This document shows, one piece after another, positions 23,625 to 35,690 of a stretch of DNA of 49,104 nucleotides. The stretch covers positions 1 to 49,104 of the forward strand of contig JAZDSV010000077.1 in NCBI GenBank assembly GCA_036784855.1, given 5' to 3'. A program made the position numbers and the translations under genes. The notes under the pieces are model-generated. The model did not search any database and was not told the origin of the DNA. It saw nothing but the letters and a program-made list of their open reading frames with translations. Each line of letters starts with the position of its first letter. The stretch's first letter is position 1. This DNA comes from Aphelidium insulamus. Lineage: Eukaryota; Aphelidiomycota; Aphelidea; Aphelidiaceae.

Positions 23625-26600
23625 TTATAGCGGTAAATTGTCACATTGAACTGCCTGCTGACATAGGCAGGCGTACTCGAGCCTCGTCCAGCGTGACACG
23701 GCGGGTGGCGCCGAGTTCGGAATATTTCTCCATCTATCCGCGGATCCCACTATTTTGTCCACCAGGTCCTTTGGTGACTCGAGGGAGAATCCCACAGCGT
23801 CTAGGATGTCTTCTTCGCGTACAATACGGCTCACCAGCGTGTGTACATACAGATAAGTCATTACATCACAAACGCTTACGTTTTGCTGCTGAACATCTGA
23901 TGGCGGCGCAGACTTGCCATCACCTTTACTCGACGTGACCGAGAGCACCTGCCGCCCGTCAAAGTCTTGCAATGATATAGCTTTGCGCAATATCAACAAC
24001 GATTCCGCCAATGCAGCCACGTTGCCTGACCCGGCCAACGATTCGATGTTTGTGTTGGGGACACCGGCCAGCATACACACACACTTCACCGCATCGCCGG
24101 GAGAAAACTGTTTGAGCTGGATCGCCAGTGGAACCGGCCTATTATGCCACTCGTCCAAACTGGGAGGCTGACCCGATAGCAAGCAGTGCACAGCTTGCCA
24201 GCTACTCGGCACAGTTCCGGCATTCAGTAGTAAAAGGCGACATGCCTGATCACTGGGCATCCGTCGAGCTTCAGCCAGTCTGACTGCATTCACTGCCAAT
24301 GAAAACGCAGAATGATATCGATTGCGCTGCTGAGCGTGCCCTGATAATGCTTCACAGCGTGTGCATACAATACGCATAAGCGAACACAGCATCCCCAAAG
24401 TCTTGTTTGTCGAGGAGCGCGTCGACTGAGACATTGCTGCGGTAGATAAGTATGTTCTGTGTGGCAGTGCAAACTGCTTACGATCAAATTGAATGACAGG
24501 TAGATTGACTTCTCCGAGGCCGCATTCGGTCCACTGAGTGGGGACGCTGTTGAAAAGGAACATGTTTAGTACGGCCACTGTAGAGGCCATTCCTCGTTCC
24601 ACGGTGTGCAGGAGTAGAAGCCAGCAGCTGATCCATCGATCTACGGACATGGTCGATTTTATCCAACGTACAATCGCGTTTGCACCGCCATCATCTTGAG
24701 TAGAGCATTCGGCAAGTGTCTGGACAAGAGTATCAAACAGCCGTTCCACATCGGCAATTTGGGCCTCATCTCCGCCGCGCTGTGGCAGCAGTTCCTGCGT
24801 CATGACATTCAGTGCGCGCGAAAAGCTTGCATCCATGCCAATTGCGTCCAAGAACCTGAATGTTACATAGATATGCCGCAGTTCTTGAGCTTGCGGCGAC
24901 ACATCGCCATGCTGTTCCAAAAAGTTGTGTGCGCTTTGAACCAGATGCAGTATGTCGGCAGTCATACCCAACAGCTGTAATTTATGGCTGGTCAGTACTT
25001 CTTGTAGCTGACCGCGATATGCGGTTAAGGCGTCGACTGCAACCAGCATCTGCGGCAACTCGACATAGACTAATACGAGAATGCGTAGCAAGTATATGCA
25101 CGCCTCGGAATAGTCGATAGGGCGCTTTGTTTTGGTCATTCTTTGATGCACGGAGCCAATGAAATGTTGCAACACTTGCAGGACCACTCGAAATGCATCA
25201 GCCAATGTCTGACCACAGTCTTCGGGTTTCGTAAGCAGACACAGGTGAAGTCGTAGCAACAACAGATCAAGATACATTCGTTGAAACAAATGTGTTGATG
25301 TCGCACCGTCGGGCTTTCGTTTTAGTAACGCATCAGCGCCGACTTTCAGTGCAGCATCAACGCGATCCAACCTATCCAGCAAGTCGTTGCTTTTGTTCTG
25401 CGCCAACGTTTGATGCAGCTGGACGTATGCCCGATCTAAATCAATCACATCATTGTTGTAATTTTCCTTCTTCTTTGAATCGACGTTTGAGCCTGAAATT
25501 GCCGTTCCATTGGGAAAAGTGTCCGGCATTAAGCCGTCTAAAAGCGCGTTGCGCAGGCTGGGTGTCCAGCACATAAATTCGGCATTACCAAGATAAGGAA
25601 TACTACCACTTTCACTGCGAAAACCTTCTTGCACTGAGGTGGGCCGGCTGTCGATAATTTCGGATCGAACGAACGAGGCAGTGGATGCATCGTTTTGGTT
25701 CGTTGGTGTCACAGACGATAACTTGGAGAAGTGTTGAAATTCACCTGACGGTTAGTGGGTCAAGAGGATAGCACACAGTTACATTTTGGATCACCACAGT
25801 GGCCTCCCATTGTTTCAAACATGCAAAACGGCACGTTCGGGTCAATATTTAGCACTTTTGACGGCACAACCGTTGACGACGACGAATGATATTCGGTAAA
25901 TGTTGTCGAAGCGGCGGTCTGACGGTTATGCAAGTATGCATGCAGACGCACTTGCCTGCAAAGGAGGTGATGGCGCGCCACGCATCCCGTGGTCGTTTCC
26001 GGACTTGTGATCAGGCAACAAACTCATCCAGTCTCTCAACGAGTACAGCTGTTCATCCACGAATGGAAACGTGGCATCGCGAATAACCATATTAAGTGTT
26101 GTGGCAACAGGGAGCGAAAGTGGATCGAGCATGGAGAATACCGGCAGTTGTTCAGATTCCACAATGCCACTTATTGGCCCATCATTCGACGTCAATTCCT
26201 TTGAGGCATTAGCGGAAACTTCCAGTTGCTCTTCCCTTTCCGGGGAAGGAACCGGCTTCTCACTCTCCGCAGAATCTTGCCTCTCCATCGGATCGCCATG
26301 CGCAAAAGGAGGAGGAGGCAAAGTAGTTTTGCCATCAGATATGTCCATGTCGTCGTCCGCTGAAGACTGCTCTCGTTCGCGATCGCTGTCGACGCTTAAA
26401 TCGATGCTTTCACATTCTCCATTCAGTTCCTCCGACGTCAAGTCGACCATGAGAATTCCACTTTCCGGTCTAGATGCCGATTCGTCTACTCCGCCTAACG
26501 GTTCAACTGCCATCGTGCCATCTTCTTGGCGCGCTACAGAACGACTAAGAATAATTTGACCATATTCACAACATCATACCTTTCGTCTCGCCGACAACCA

Positions 26601-28035
26601 TAATATCCGCGTCATTGAAACCGTCATCGCCGTAAACAGAAGACTCGTCGTGGCTTTCAAATGACGCATCCGTGTCATTATTTTTTGGCTCATGGTGTAT
26701 CTTCTCATGGTCGTGCTCATTGATACCACCACTATGATCTGACAGGTCGTCATCGGCTGGCTCCAAATTGTCTTTAGTACTTTGAGGTAACTTTGGCTCT
26801 TCGGCGATACTACTGTTTAGATTGTTTTCGCACCAATTTCTGACGCGCTCCCACTCCGAGTGGACAAGATTCCAACGAGACTGTGCCGCGTCCAACTGTT
26901 GCTTGCTCTGGTCCATTTGCTTGCGAACGTCACGCGCATGAGTCTTGCACTCCACAAGTGCCCCCTTGAGCCTCGTAATCTCGGTGGAAACCTGCTGAAA
27001 TTTGTTTTTCAGCGCCTCGTTATGTTGCTTGCGCTGCAATAATGTGCGATGCAGAATGTCCAAATGGGTGGTTAGGGTGTTCAAATAGTCGCCAGGATTT
27101 TCCAACGAAGCCGGGTTAACCACAGTAGCAACATTGGGTGCGTACACAGCATTTTTCGCAGCAGCTGCTGTATTCGGCGCTGGAGCTCGAGACTTGTCGG
27201 AGTCTGGGCGTGGCGCAGCACTGCTGGTTGTTGGCGCCAACAATGTCTCATTGTCGTGAATAATTTTTTGCAGTCTCTTCATCTCCACCTCTATCGCCGT
27301 GAGCTTGCGCGAGGAAGGATTTCTCTGCACGGAATGACTGGCTGGAGGTTCTCCAACTGCAATTCGTTTGCGGTATTGACCGCCACCACTGTACCCAGCA
27401 GATGATTGGCCGGGATTATATCGCGGGCCAGTGCCAGAGTAATTAATAGCCTTGAGCCTGTTAGCTGGCAGTCCGTCCAGCCCCGCGGCCTTCAGTACTG
27501 GCTCCGGGGAATCGCGACGGGCATTGTCCTTGTGGACAGCAGAGTCGCCACCGTCATCGTCGTCCGACAGGTCAATCACCAGCGAATCGCCGTGGACATA
27601 CTTGGCCGGCTGCATGAATATCGCGGTGCGGTGAGGTCCAGCCCGACTGCGTACCAGCTGTCGAGGAGGTGCCAATGGTGCATGAGCGCGCTTACTGGTC
27701 CACTGTGAGCTGGATGGAGCCGTGGACGCGTTCATGCCATCTTGGGCGCGAGCACTTCTGCCACTCGCCACATTGTCGGTATTCGCAGACATAGATGCTA
27801 GCTGCGGTGGCTGGCGTGGGGTAGGAACGGCGGGCGCAATCGGCGCATCACTGGCCACTGGGACTGGCGCGGGCGGTGTGGCCGCTTGCACCTGGCGCAG
27901 AATGTCGGGCGGCAGAACCGATATGATCTCTTCTATTTCGCGCTGGATGCCGGGGTCTGTGGGGTGTCCGCGGTCGGCATTGGCACGCTGACTCTGCAGC
28001 AGCTGCAACACCAGCGCGACCACTTCGCTTTCCAT
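23625..28035 (-). CDS. ZFC3H1/Red1-like zinc-finger protein with helical-repeat C-terminus
   Basis: Four exons: 28035-26580, 26533-25956, 25918-25777 and 25744-23625, about 1431 residues from MESEVVALVLQLLQS. Introns are 46 nt (GT-AG), 37 nt (GC-AG, GCAAGT donor) and 32 nt. The N-terminal 480 residues are low-complexity with a coiled coil (EVEMKRLQKIIHDNET and a long QQVSTEITRLKG region). Exon 3 holds the signature finger VPFCMFETMGGHCGDPKCNC, completed by EFQHFSKL from exon 4 (C-x8-C-x4-C then His). This is the zf-C3H1 motif of ZFC3H1 (PAXT) and yeast Red1 (MTREC), which link the Mtr4 helicase to RNA targeted for exosome decay. The last 700 residues are all helical, compatible with the HAT/TPR-like repeats of ZFC3H1. 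Identification rests mainly on the finger. Confidence 0.7.
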
Positions 28036-29070
28036 TCGGTGTGATTTGGCGGTGTGCTGGGATTGTTTCGTGTCAGTCAAGCGTTGTGCTAATCAACAGG
28101 CATCAATGGCGTGCATATTTACTTTACGTCATTGGCGCATTAACAATATTCGAGCAATAAGCAAGGCAAACATCAAGTGCTAAGCTTTCCAGTAATTCAG
28201 GCCGACAACTCTTTTATAAATATTCAGTATTTATTAATTTTGAATCGTCATCATACTAGTCAAAGGCCGGGGTCCACTCCACAGTCACCATCAGCTTGGA
28301 AGAGCCAAAAGTGCTGTGAAATAGGCGACCATTGAGATAGTAGGCAGAAACACAGGAATCAGAAAGCATGTAGTGTTCCAATCTTGTCGCATAAAGAACA
28401 GCTCGCCTTGTTTGGTTTTTGTTGAATTAGCCCGGCATTCCCATCCTTGTGAGATGAGTCCGCATTGAGAAATTTTGGGATTTCTCCCAGGTGAACGTTC
28501 GCTACCCTTTCTTCTCCTTGTGTTGACGGAGAATAGGGTGGCTGCAATCAGCAGTGATAGCAGGAGCATTGCAGTGGTGAAAATTGGTGCCGAATTGAGT
28601 CAAACAAGCAGGTATTGACTCACAAGCCCACTAGCCGCTTGTGGCCGGACAATTTCCCTGCTTATTGCTGAGGTGGCTGCAGGCGTGTCCGCCTCAGAGG
28701 AAGTATCTCTTGAAATCAATCCTGTGCCAGAAATAAAACAGTTCTTCTAGTTCGAAAATGCTCTTGATCTCTGCTACAGTATAGCTGGCCACTGAATGAA
28801 TACCGGTCAACAACTGGAATTGGGCAGGTGGCTGCAATATCTAGGCTGCAAATGTCTACTCATCATCGGCATGCTGGCCACTGCCGAGGAGCTTGCACAT
28901 TCGAGGTGAAAAAATATGTCACAGAAACGGCTCTTTCCTCCAAGTCTCTTACCACGTCGTCCAAGATATTTCCTTCAAGAGCGCACACAATTCTGTCACT
29001 CCATGTAGCGGGTTCGGCTCAAATAATCGCAGAGCAATGTAGCCAAGGTGAAGCAATTTATTGCCGCTTA
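28036..29070. other. Gap with a possible unresolved small multi-exon gene
   Basis: On the minus strand there are exon-like pieces with splice signals. One ends DRIVCALEGNILDDV before a GTAAGA donor (about 28960). Another reads SRDTSSEADTPAATSAIS to a GTGAGT donor (about 28630). A third after an ATTGCAG acceptor (from about 28546) reads PPYSPSTQGEERVANVHLGE and ends at about 28359. Downstream an open segment ends VTVEWTPAFD at 28257. I could not join them into one convincing protein, and no family is recognised. Confidence 0.25.
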
Positions 29071-30531
29071 TTATGGCTGCCACGCCGACATGCGGCCCGC
29101 CTGTTTGTGAGAGCGATCTTTATCGCGGACTCCGCGCCGCTCTCGTTTCGCCTGTGCCGATTGTTCAATCTGCGCCTTCCGTTCGGCATTGGAATTGGCG
29201 GCGGCAGTCCGTCCATTGTCGTCATCGTCGCTGCTGCTGTCATCGGCATCGTCATTGTCTTCATATGCACCATTATTGCCGTCATCATCTTGATGATCGT
29301 CACTGCTAAATCCCTCTTCCACATCGTTGCCTGCGTCGACGCCAAGCAGAGAACAGACGGCGCCATTTCCACTTGCCAGCTGTGTCTGGAGGCCATCGCC
29401 GTACACTGATCGCAACAGCTGAAGGCGAGCATGCACCGTCCAGCTGTCAATGTCCATCTGTTCGTGCCGGCCAACCGGGAAGGAGTATGCGGGGAACGGG
29501 ACGGCGGACGGGAAAGCCGCCAGCGCCGCATGAACCTCGCGGAATGAAGACTTTTGAGCGGCACGGTCTCGTTTGGCCACATGCTTGCTGCTGCCGGCCT
29601 CAGCGGGCGACATGCGACCCGCGCTGGCCAGTGCCGACACGGTGCCGAGTGTGGCCGGTAGTAGTGCCGACAATTCCGCACTGTAATCAGCGCTGAGTAG
29701 GGCAACCTCGGCTAGCGTTGCTAGCGCCTCTCCGGCAGCTACCCGCACCTGCACATCTGCACTGTGTAGCAGAGCGTCCACGGTGTTGAAAGTGGTTCGG
29801 AACTGTTCCGTGGAGAGACTGGCCGTGTCCGCGGCCAAGAGAAACGTCAGCGCATGCACAATGCCCACCTGGACGGGCGGTGTCGCCTTGGCGGGACCGT
29901 CACCGCTCAGCACTCCCAGCAGCGCGGTGCTTAATGTTGATATGGCTCTTTCGGCGCTCTCGGCACACACTACGCACAGCAGCGCCACGGCACGGGCCGC
30001 ATCAGCCGCCACGGGAGACATTGTGAGCTCCGTGCCGTCAACACTCTCGCCAGCACCGCCATTATCATGGAACGCCAAAACACCACGCATTAGCTCATAG
30101 GCATCTCCGTAGAATGTGTCGTCGTCTACAATGTTGTGTGCAAGTGCCAAAACCGCATACACCGTGATACACTGCGCCATCTCGCCCTCTGCGTCCGCCG
30201 CTCGTTTCATGCACCGCCTGACCGCCTGCTGCAGCTCCTCGCCCACATCGCCACGAGCAAGTGCACGATGAACGGCGGGATAGGGATGTGACACCGTGAG
30301 TGCCGTCAGCAGTGCCGTGAGCGCCTCGCAGCGGATGACGGCACGCTTGTCGGCCAGCAGACGCGTCCACTGCTCCAGCCGGCCACTCAGGCCCGGCGTG
30401 GAGGCACCAGAGTCATCGCCGCCGGCAGCAGCAGCAGATGCACTGCCAACAAGCGCCGAGGTAGACAACTTGTCGCCACCGGAGCGACGTTCGCGCCGCC
30501 TTGCATGCTGTCGTCGCTGCTGCAATTGCAT
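29071..30531 (-). CDS. IFRD: Interferon-related developmental regulator (IFRD) homologue
   Basis: An unspliced ORF of 486 residues from MQLQQRRQHARRRERR. ARM/HEAT-like helices run through the middle (LEQWTRLLADKRAVIRCEALTA onward). Near the C-terminus the family's second motif is clear: KRDRAAQKSSFREVHAAL followed by MDIDSWTVHARLQLLRSVYG. This is the IFRD1/2 architecture. IFRD2 binds translationally inactive ribosomes, and the fungal homologue is implicated in ribosome and RNA metabolism. The tail is strongly acidic then basic (KAQIEQSAQAKRERRGVRDK). The annotated start is the first true ATG; open sequence upstream begins without one. Confidence 0.8.
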   Translation of the reverse strand: MQLQQRRQHARRRERRSGGDKLSTSALVGSASAAAAGGDDSGASTPGLSGRLEQWTRLLADKRAVIRCEALTALLTALTVSHPYPAVHRALARGDVGEELQQAVRRCMKRAADAEGEMAQCITVYAVLALAHNIVDDDTFYGDAYELMRGVLAFHDNGGAGESVDGTELTMSPVAADAARAVALLCVVCAESAERAISTLSTALLGVLSGDGPAKATPPVQVGIVHALTFLLAADTASLSTEQFRTTFNTVDALLHSADVQVRVAAGEALATLAEVALLSADYSAELSALLPATLGTVSALASAGRMSPAEAGSSKHVAKRDRAAQKSSFREVHAALAAFPSAVPFPAYSFPVGRHEQMDIDSWTVHARLQLLRSVYGDGLQTQLASGNGAVCSLLGVDAGNDVEEGFSSDDHQDDDGNNGAYEDNDDADDSSSDDDDNGRTAAANSNAERKAQIEQSAQAKRERRGVRDKDRSHKQAGRMSAWQP

Positions 30532-31275
30532 TTTGTGTGGCGTTGTGGCAGCTGTGACGCATGCAACCAAGCGCTTCGTTAACGTTATTCATTAACGTAA
30601 ATATCTAAACCACAAAGTTGACAAGTACCGCTGCCGCTTGTGGACGTCGACCAAGCGCTTCGATTGTTGACAATCTTAACTATCTTGTACATATTGTCGT
30701 CGCGGCAGTCTTGCTTGCAACCATTGGTATATACATATGCAAGTATTGCTGTACGTTGCCGTCATCACTTACATATGCATTCGTTACTTGATACTGCCAT
30801 ACATATGCATCCATTGCTAGTTACCGCAATTCATCTGTTGCCACACCTAGCACCCAGTTCTAGATACTTTACACGTTACGCCGTGGTTTTATGGCGTAGT
30901 GTACTTAGTAGACATTAATCCTTTGTTAGCCGTCTTATTCCAAGCATTATAGGCAAGGTAACTGTAGACCTATGACTGATTCTGCACACTCATCCACTTG
31001 TCGACGGTACAGCTCCTTGCCCAACTTAAACAGAAGATATGTATTGCGTGTGACTGACAACCTAACAATACTGCATTTGCAGACTACTTCAGCGAATATA
31101 TTTTATCTCACGGCTGCATTGCGTCCTCTTGGTGAAGCATTTAATCCGGGAAGCAAGTATTAACTGCATACTCACATATACAGTGATGTGCACTGGCAAC
31201 GTATGTTTCCACTATGACAAACTATGTACATATACAAGACATGTGAGCCGCCTTAATGTAATAAACTTGCATACT
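30532..31275. other. Intergenic
   Basis: No gene is recognised. Scattered copies of the short motif ACATATGCA (about 30732-30810) occur without a regular period. Promoter of IFRD on one side, 3' end of CCDC174 on the other. Confidence 0.5.
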
Positions 31276-32547
31276 CTATGGCGGCGGTTCAAGGCTTCGC
31301 AGGAACTCATCGGCCACGGCTGCGGCATCTATCTGCCGCACATCGGCACCTCCACGCCGCTCCTGAATCTTTTGCCGGCGCTCATCTAGCCGTCGCCGTC
31401 GCTGCTCCCTCACTCTGTCCACCCGCGATCGTTGTGCTTCGGTCTGCTTGTGCAGCTGACTCAGCTCCTCCATCTCCCGTCGCCTCTTGTCCTCATCTTC
31501 GGAGAACTGGTAGTGTGCCGCTCCCATCTGTCTGTTGTCCTTGCTGGCGTCGTATCGCTCATTCAGGCGAGCGTGGCTTCGGAACAGCAGGTCTGCAACA
31601 CAATATGCACTTGTCAGCAAAGATTAATTAGTGCAAGAGAATGTACTCATGTACTCGCCTTCGAATTCATGCTGAGCCTCATCTTGCCGACGCTCCACTT
31701 CGGCTTGGAGGGACTGGCGCTCGCTGCTGGAACCTGTAGATGCGTTCGAGAGTGCCGAGTAGACGGGCGGAAACATGTGGAATCCGCGCGTCTCCTCCGC
31801 ACTGTACTCCTTGTAGTCGTCGTCCAGGTTTACTGTCAGTCCGACCAAGCTACGTGCCTGCGAGCGTGGCACCGTGCGCTCTCGTCCAAACTCGTCTGTC
31901 ACCGTGATGAAATCTTCTTGTTCAGTAGAAGAGACCTCATTGTATGCATCGTTGTCACCGTGCGGACGTCGCGAGGACACCACCGTGGACTCTTCGTACT
32001 GCTTGCGGTCAAAGTCCACCATCACATCCTCGTTGTCGAGCATGTCTCGTTCGCGCTGGTCTTTGAACTGACCGGCCGCCAGCCGCTCATACAGTGCAGC
32101 CTTCTCACGCAGTATGGCCATGCGCTGCTGGGAGCCGGGGTCCTGGTCCAGGATGGCGCGTCCCGCCTGCCGCCTCATCCACTCGTCTTTGCGTTCGCGC
32201 TTGACTGCCGCATGTGGCGCGCTACTACTACCACTACTCCCCTCTGCATTGCTGTTGGTTGATGACTTCTTAGTTGCATCCTCGGCGACACGCGGTCTCT
32301 TGTGTGTGGTGGTGGTAATGGCGGTGGTTGCGCCGGCGGGAATGGCAGATTTGGCGCGCCTAAACTCGGCCTGCTTCTTGAATAGCTCGGCTTTGAGGTC
32401 CAGCACCTGCGCATATGGCAGACATGGTCAGTGCATGCGTGTGTGCGTGTGTGTGTGAATAGATACACATAGAGTGGCTGCGGATATATCACGCATTGCA
32501 CGCACCGAATTGGCGCTGACTTTGATGTCCTTGCTGGGCTTCCACAT
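31276..32547 (-). CDS. CCDC174: CCDC174 homologue
   Basis: Exon 1 32547-32506, exon 2 32406-31659 and exon 3 31592-31276 give about 368 residues from MWKPSKDIKVSANS. Conserved blocks are VLDLKAELFKKQAEFRRAK at the N-terminus, FITVTDEFGRERTVPRSQ in the middle, and the charged coiled coil HYQFSEDEDKRRREMEELSQL near the end. These match CCDC174, a nuclear protein associated with the spliceosome and exon junction complex. Intron 1 is 99 nt. Intron 2 is best read with a GC donor (GCGAGT at 31658); a GT donor 12 nt downstream also keeps phase and would add four residues. Confidence 0.78.
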
Positions 32548-32785
32548 AAACTGCTTGCTGCCAACAGGAAAATAACAATCTATGCTACATGTGACGACAT
32601 GTGGTTACAATTGTTACATGCTCCCCCACGTTAGCCATACGGGTGCAATAACATACGTCGGTAGTTGTCCGAAGAATACTTGACATCAATGAGTGTATCT
32701 CGAAGAACCTTTCAATTGCCGTGCAGATATTGGAAGCACCTATACAGCTGACAAAATCACATAAATATGTCAAAACAAAAAGGCT

Positions 32786-35119
32786 TTAGTTTGGTTGACT
32801 GTTGCGGTCAGGCGCGGGTTTGGACGGCATTTGCCGAAATGTTGTGGACACAGCTCCATTGGCCGATTGTGTGGTGCCGGGTGCCGTAATAAAAGATACT
32901 GGTGCTGCCGGGTGTTGATGCGTCGTGGGCGATACCATGAAATGTGACGCTGGTTTGCTGCCCATTGCAAAGGCCGACTGAGACCGTGTGTGATGCAGCG
33001 GGTGGTGGTGTTGATGCTGTTGCTGAGCCGGGCCCATCGCAGGTGACATTGAGTATCGCAGTGTCGACGGTTCGGGAGTGGCCGATGCGGCAGCACCCAC
33101 GCGGCGCACAGTAGTTGGCGAGGGTGATGGTTGCATGAGCGGGCGTGCAGAGTTCAACGGAGGTGTAAGAACGCCGAGTTCCAGGTCCGATGAATTCAGG
33201 CCGCGAGTACCGCTACCTTGGCCGCCACCACTGTTGCTCGTCGTCGCCGAATACAAGTCCGTGCTGAATCGGGGTAGAAGCCGGTAGCGATCATTGCGGG
33301 ACAACCAAGCTCTCACACCGGCCGTTTGTGTGGTATACCGGCCACCGCCAAACAGTGTATCCAGGACAGAGGTTGGCGGGTGCAATGTCAACCAGCGCAC
33401 AATCAAAGCACAGCTGGCCAGCAGGAGCAGCAGTGCCAGTGGCAATAATCTTGCCGCGCTTGAAACAGCGGCGTCTGCCACCTCGAATGCGCCGCCTTGG
33501 TCACGATCCTTGTCATCAATGGCACTGCCGCCGCGGTCAGGTAGCAATAGTAAGGCGGCACCGAGTGTCCAAGTCAATCGATGTCCACGGATCCGGTCTA
33601 CGGATTGAAATTGCGTATCTGGTGCTATGCCGTCCGTGTCCCCGTCACTTGGCCACTCTAACGGTGCGGTTGAGGTATCGCTGCTGTTGGAGGCAATCGG
33701 CATGCCGAACCCTTCATGCAATAGTGTCAGCACCCACGCTGCCTTGAAGCACTGTCGGCGTAATGTGTCGTGTGTGCCGCTAGAGTACTTTGCCTCCAGC
33801 GTGCTCCGTTCACTGGCACAGAACTCATTTGCACTGATGCGTAATCGGCCCAAGCCAAACGCGCCGCCCAAGTCAAACACTTCCTCCGTGGTGTGCCTGC
33901 ATCACCTAATTAGACAGATCTCTGTGGATACAGGCGATAATCAACATACCAATACTCCGAGACACCGACAAATCTCTGAGTCGCATAATCAACCAGTGGC
34001 GCGCGGACTCCATCGATAAGGCATGGTTTCCCCGTCTCGGGATCGCACTTCACTGTCGTTCCATCACCAGAAAGCAGTGACGGCAGCATTTCCATGCATT
34101 GAGTCAAGTTGCCTGAGCCATGAATGGTCTCTGTCGACGCTGCCGATTGTTCGCTGAAGCCAACAGGCAGGCATGGGTCTGACAGTGGTACGTGCGATGA
34201 CTGGCAGGATAACATGTATAGATACATACCTTCAGCAGAACCGCTGGGGGAAGATATGCTGGCCAGATGTCGATGCTGCGCCTCGTTGACACCAAGGCCG
34301 AGATATGATGCGGCAAAGACCGACAGCCGTTGACCGAGCACGGTAATGTTGGACAGCTTGCCAGCGTATTGGCCAAGCTTATTCGGCGACGGTTCAAACG
34401 CAATTTGTGCCGACGCCCCGCCCAAATCCATAAAGCCCACCGTGGCGCCTGTTATCATATAACATTTCTCTATGGACTGCATGTCTCTCACCACTGCGCA
34501 GAGAGCCGAGAATATAGTTGAGGGCCAGCCAGCCAAAAAGACCTTCACTCTCGCCGCTGATTAATTGCACGTGGTCGCCTACACACGGCTCGGCTACAAA
34601 ATCGCTGTTCACCAGCACCGCGTGACACACGGACGACAAAATGCGTCGCTGCTGATCCTCCGCTAACAGCCTCATCCCCGCCGTGGCCATTAAGTAGAAC
34701 GGGGTGTGGGCGTGTGCATCCTGAGGGACCGTGCGTACTGCAAACTCGAGCAGCGGACGCATGTACTCTGAAACTGCGGCGTCATCTTGGCCGGCCAGCG
34801 AGGCCAGTCCCACGTCGACACGGTGCTCCCACTCGGCGCCACTCTCTTCCAGCACTCCGGCACTGGTCCGCCGATACACCTGGACGCGCGATCTGCACCA
34901 TTGAGTTCACAGTGAATACACGGGTGTATGGTGTCGAGACACTGACGCGCACCCTGATGAGCCGGCGTCCACCGCGACAAAGTATGCCATATCTCCAGCT
35001 ACATCTCCCACCACTCCCGGCGACAATGAGTCTGCAGACAAGCCATCCACCGACACCATCATGAAGACCACCCACACAACCACTAGCGCTGCCAGCAGTA
35101 CCAGACAGGACCGGAGCAT
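32786..35119 (-). CDS. GDA1/CD39-family nucleoside phosphatase (apyrase)
   Basis: Four exons (35119-34953, 34892-34495, 34448-33950, 33896-32786) with introns of 60, 46 and 53 nt give about 724 residues. MLRSCLVLLAALVVVWVVFM forms an N-terminal anchor. The apyrase conserved regions follow in order: VDAGSSGSRVQVYR (ACR1, across an intron), MATAGMRLL (ACR2), SGESEGLFGWLALNY (ACR3) and FMDLGGASAQIAFEP (ACR4). A second transmembrane helix (LLPLALLLLLASCALIV) precedes a long Ser/Pro/His-rich tail. Two anchors flanking the catalytic domain fit a Golgi or cell-surface NTPDase; the roughly 180-residue cytosolic tail is unusual. The Golgi enzymes hydrolyse nucleoside diphosphates to support glycosylation. 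Confidence 0.88.
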
Positions 35120-35349
35120 GGTGCCTGCACGTAGTCAACAGAATGCAAAGCTGCCAACTCTGACGGCAGACCTCTCTTCACCACGCCCCATCTGCGCCGG
35201 AACCCAAATGGCGATCGTGTGAGCGGCGTATAGGCCGATGTGTTACCGCTGCCGCCGCCGAGCGAAAGTGCCGCAGCAGACGTTGCTGACGGCCACATTA
35301 AAGCATTTTCAGATGTGACTATCTTAAGCGCAATCTGTGGATAGTTCAC

Positions 35350-35352
35350 AGA

Positions 35353-35384
<32 letters not shown>

Positions 35385-35690
35385 GTGTATGTCTATGTAT
35401 GTATGTATGTATGTATGTATGTATGTATGTATGTATGTATGTATGTGTGTATGTAACTCTACAGTTGTATGTATGTATGTATGTATGTCTATAGTTATAG
35501 TTGTATGTGTGTATGTATGTATGTATGTATGTCTATGTATGGATGTATGCATGTATGTATGTATGTATGTATGTATGTATGTATGTATGTATGTATGTAT
35601 GTATGTATGTATGTATGTATGTATGTATGTATGTATGTATGTATGTATGTATGTATGTATGTGTGTATGTGTGTATGTATGTAGCGGCAC
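35350..35690. repeat. (TA)n followed by long (TATG)n microsatellite
   Basis: About 24 bp of TA repeat lead into some 320 bp of TATG units with scattered GTG, TCTATAG and TTG variants. The longest uninterrupted stretch is about 110 bp (35550-35660). Long open frames here (Met-Tyr-Val-Cys or His-Thr-Tyr-Ile) are repeat artefacts. Confidence 0.97.

Noticed and set aside
28257-28570. Minus-strand ORF with hydrophobic start (MLLLSLLIAATLFSV) as a small secreted protein
   Set aside because: Splice signals suggest this start lies inside an intron; an adjacent frame joins better to an upstream exon. No reliable product could be derived.
35083-35349. Upstream exon of the apyrase
   Set aside because: The Arg-rich sequence would fit a cytosolic N-terminus, but no GT-AG join keeps the frame of the membrane anchor.
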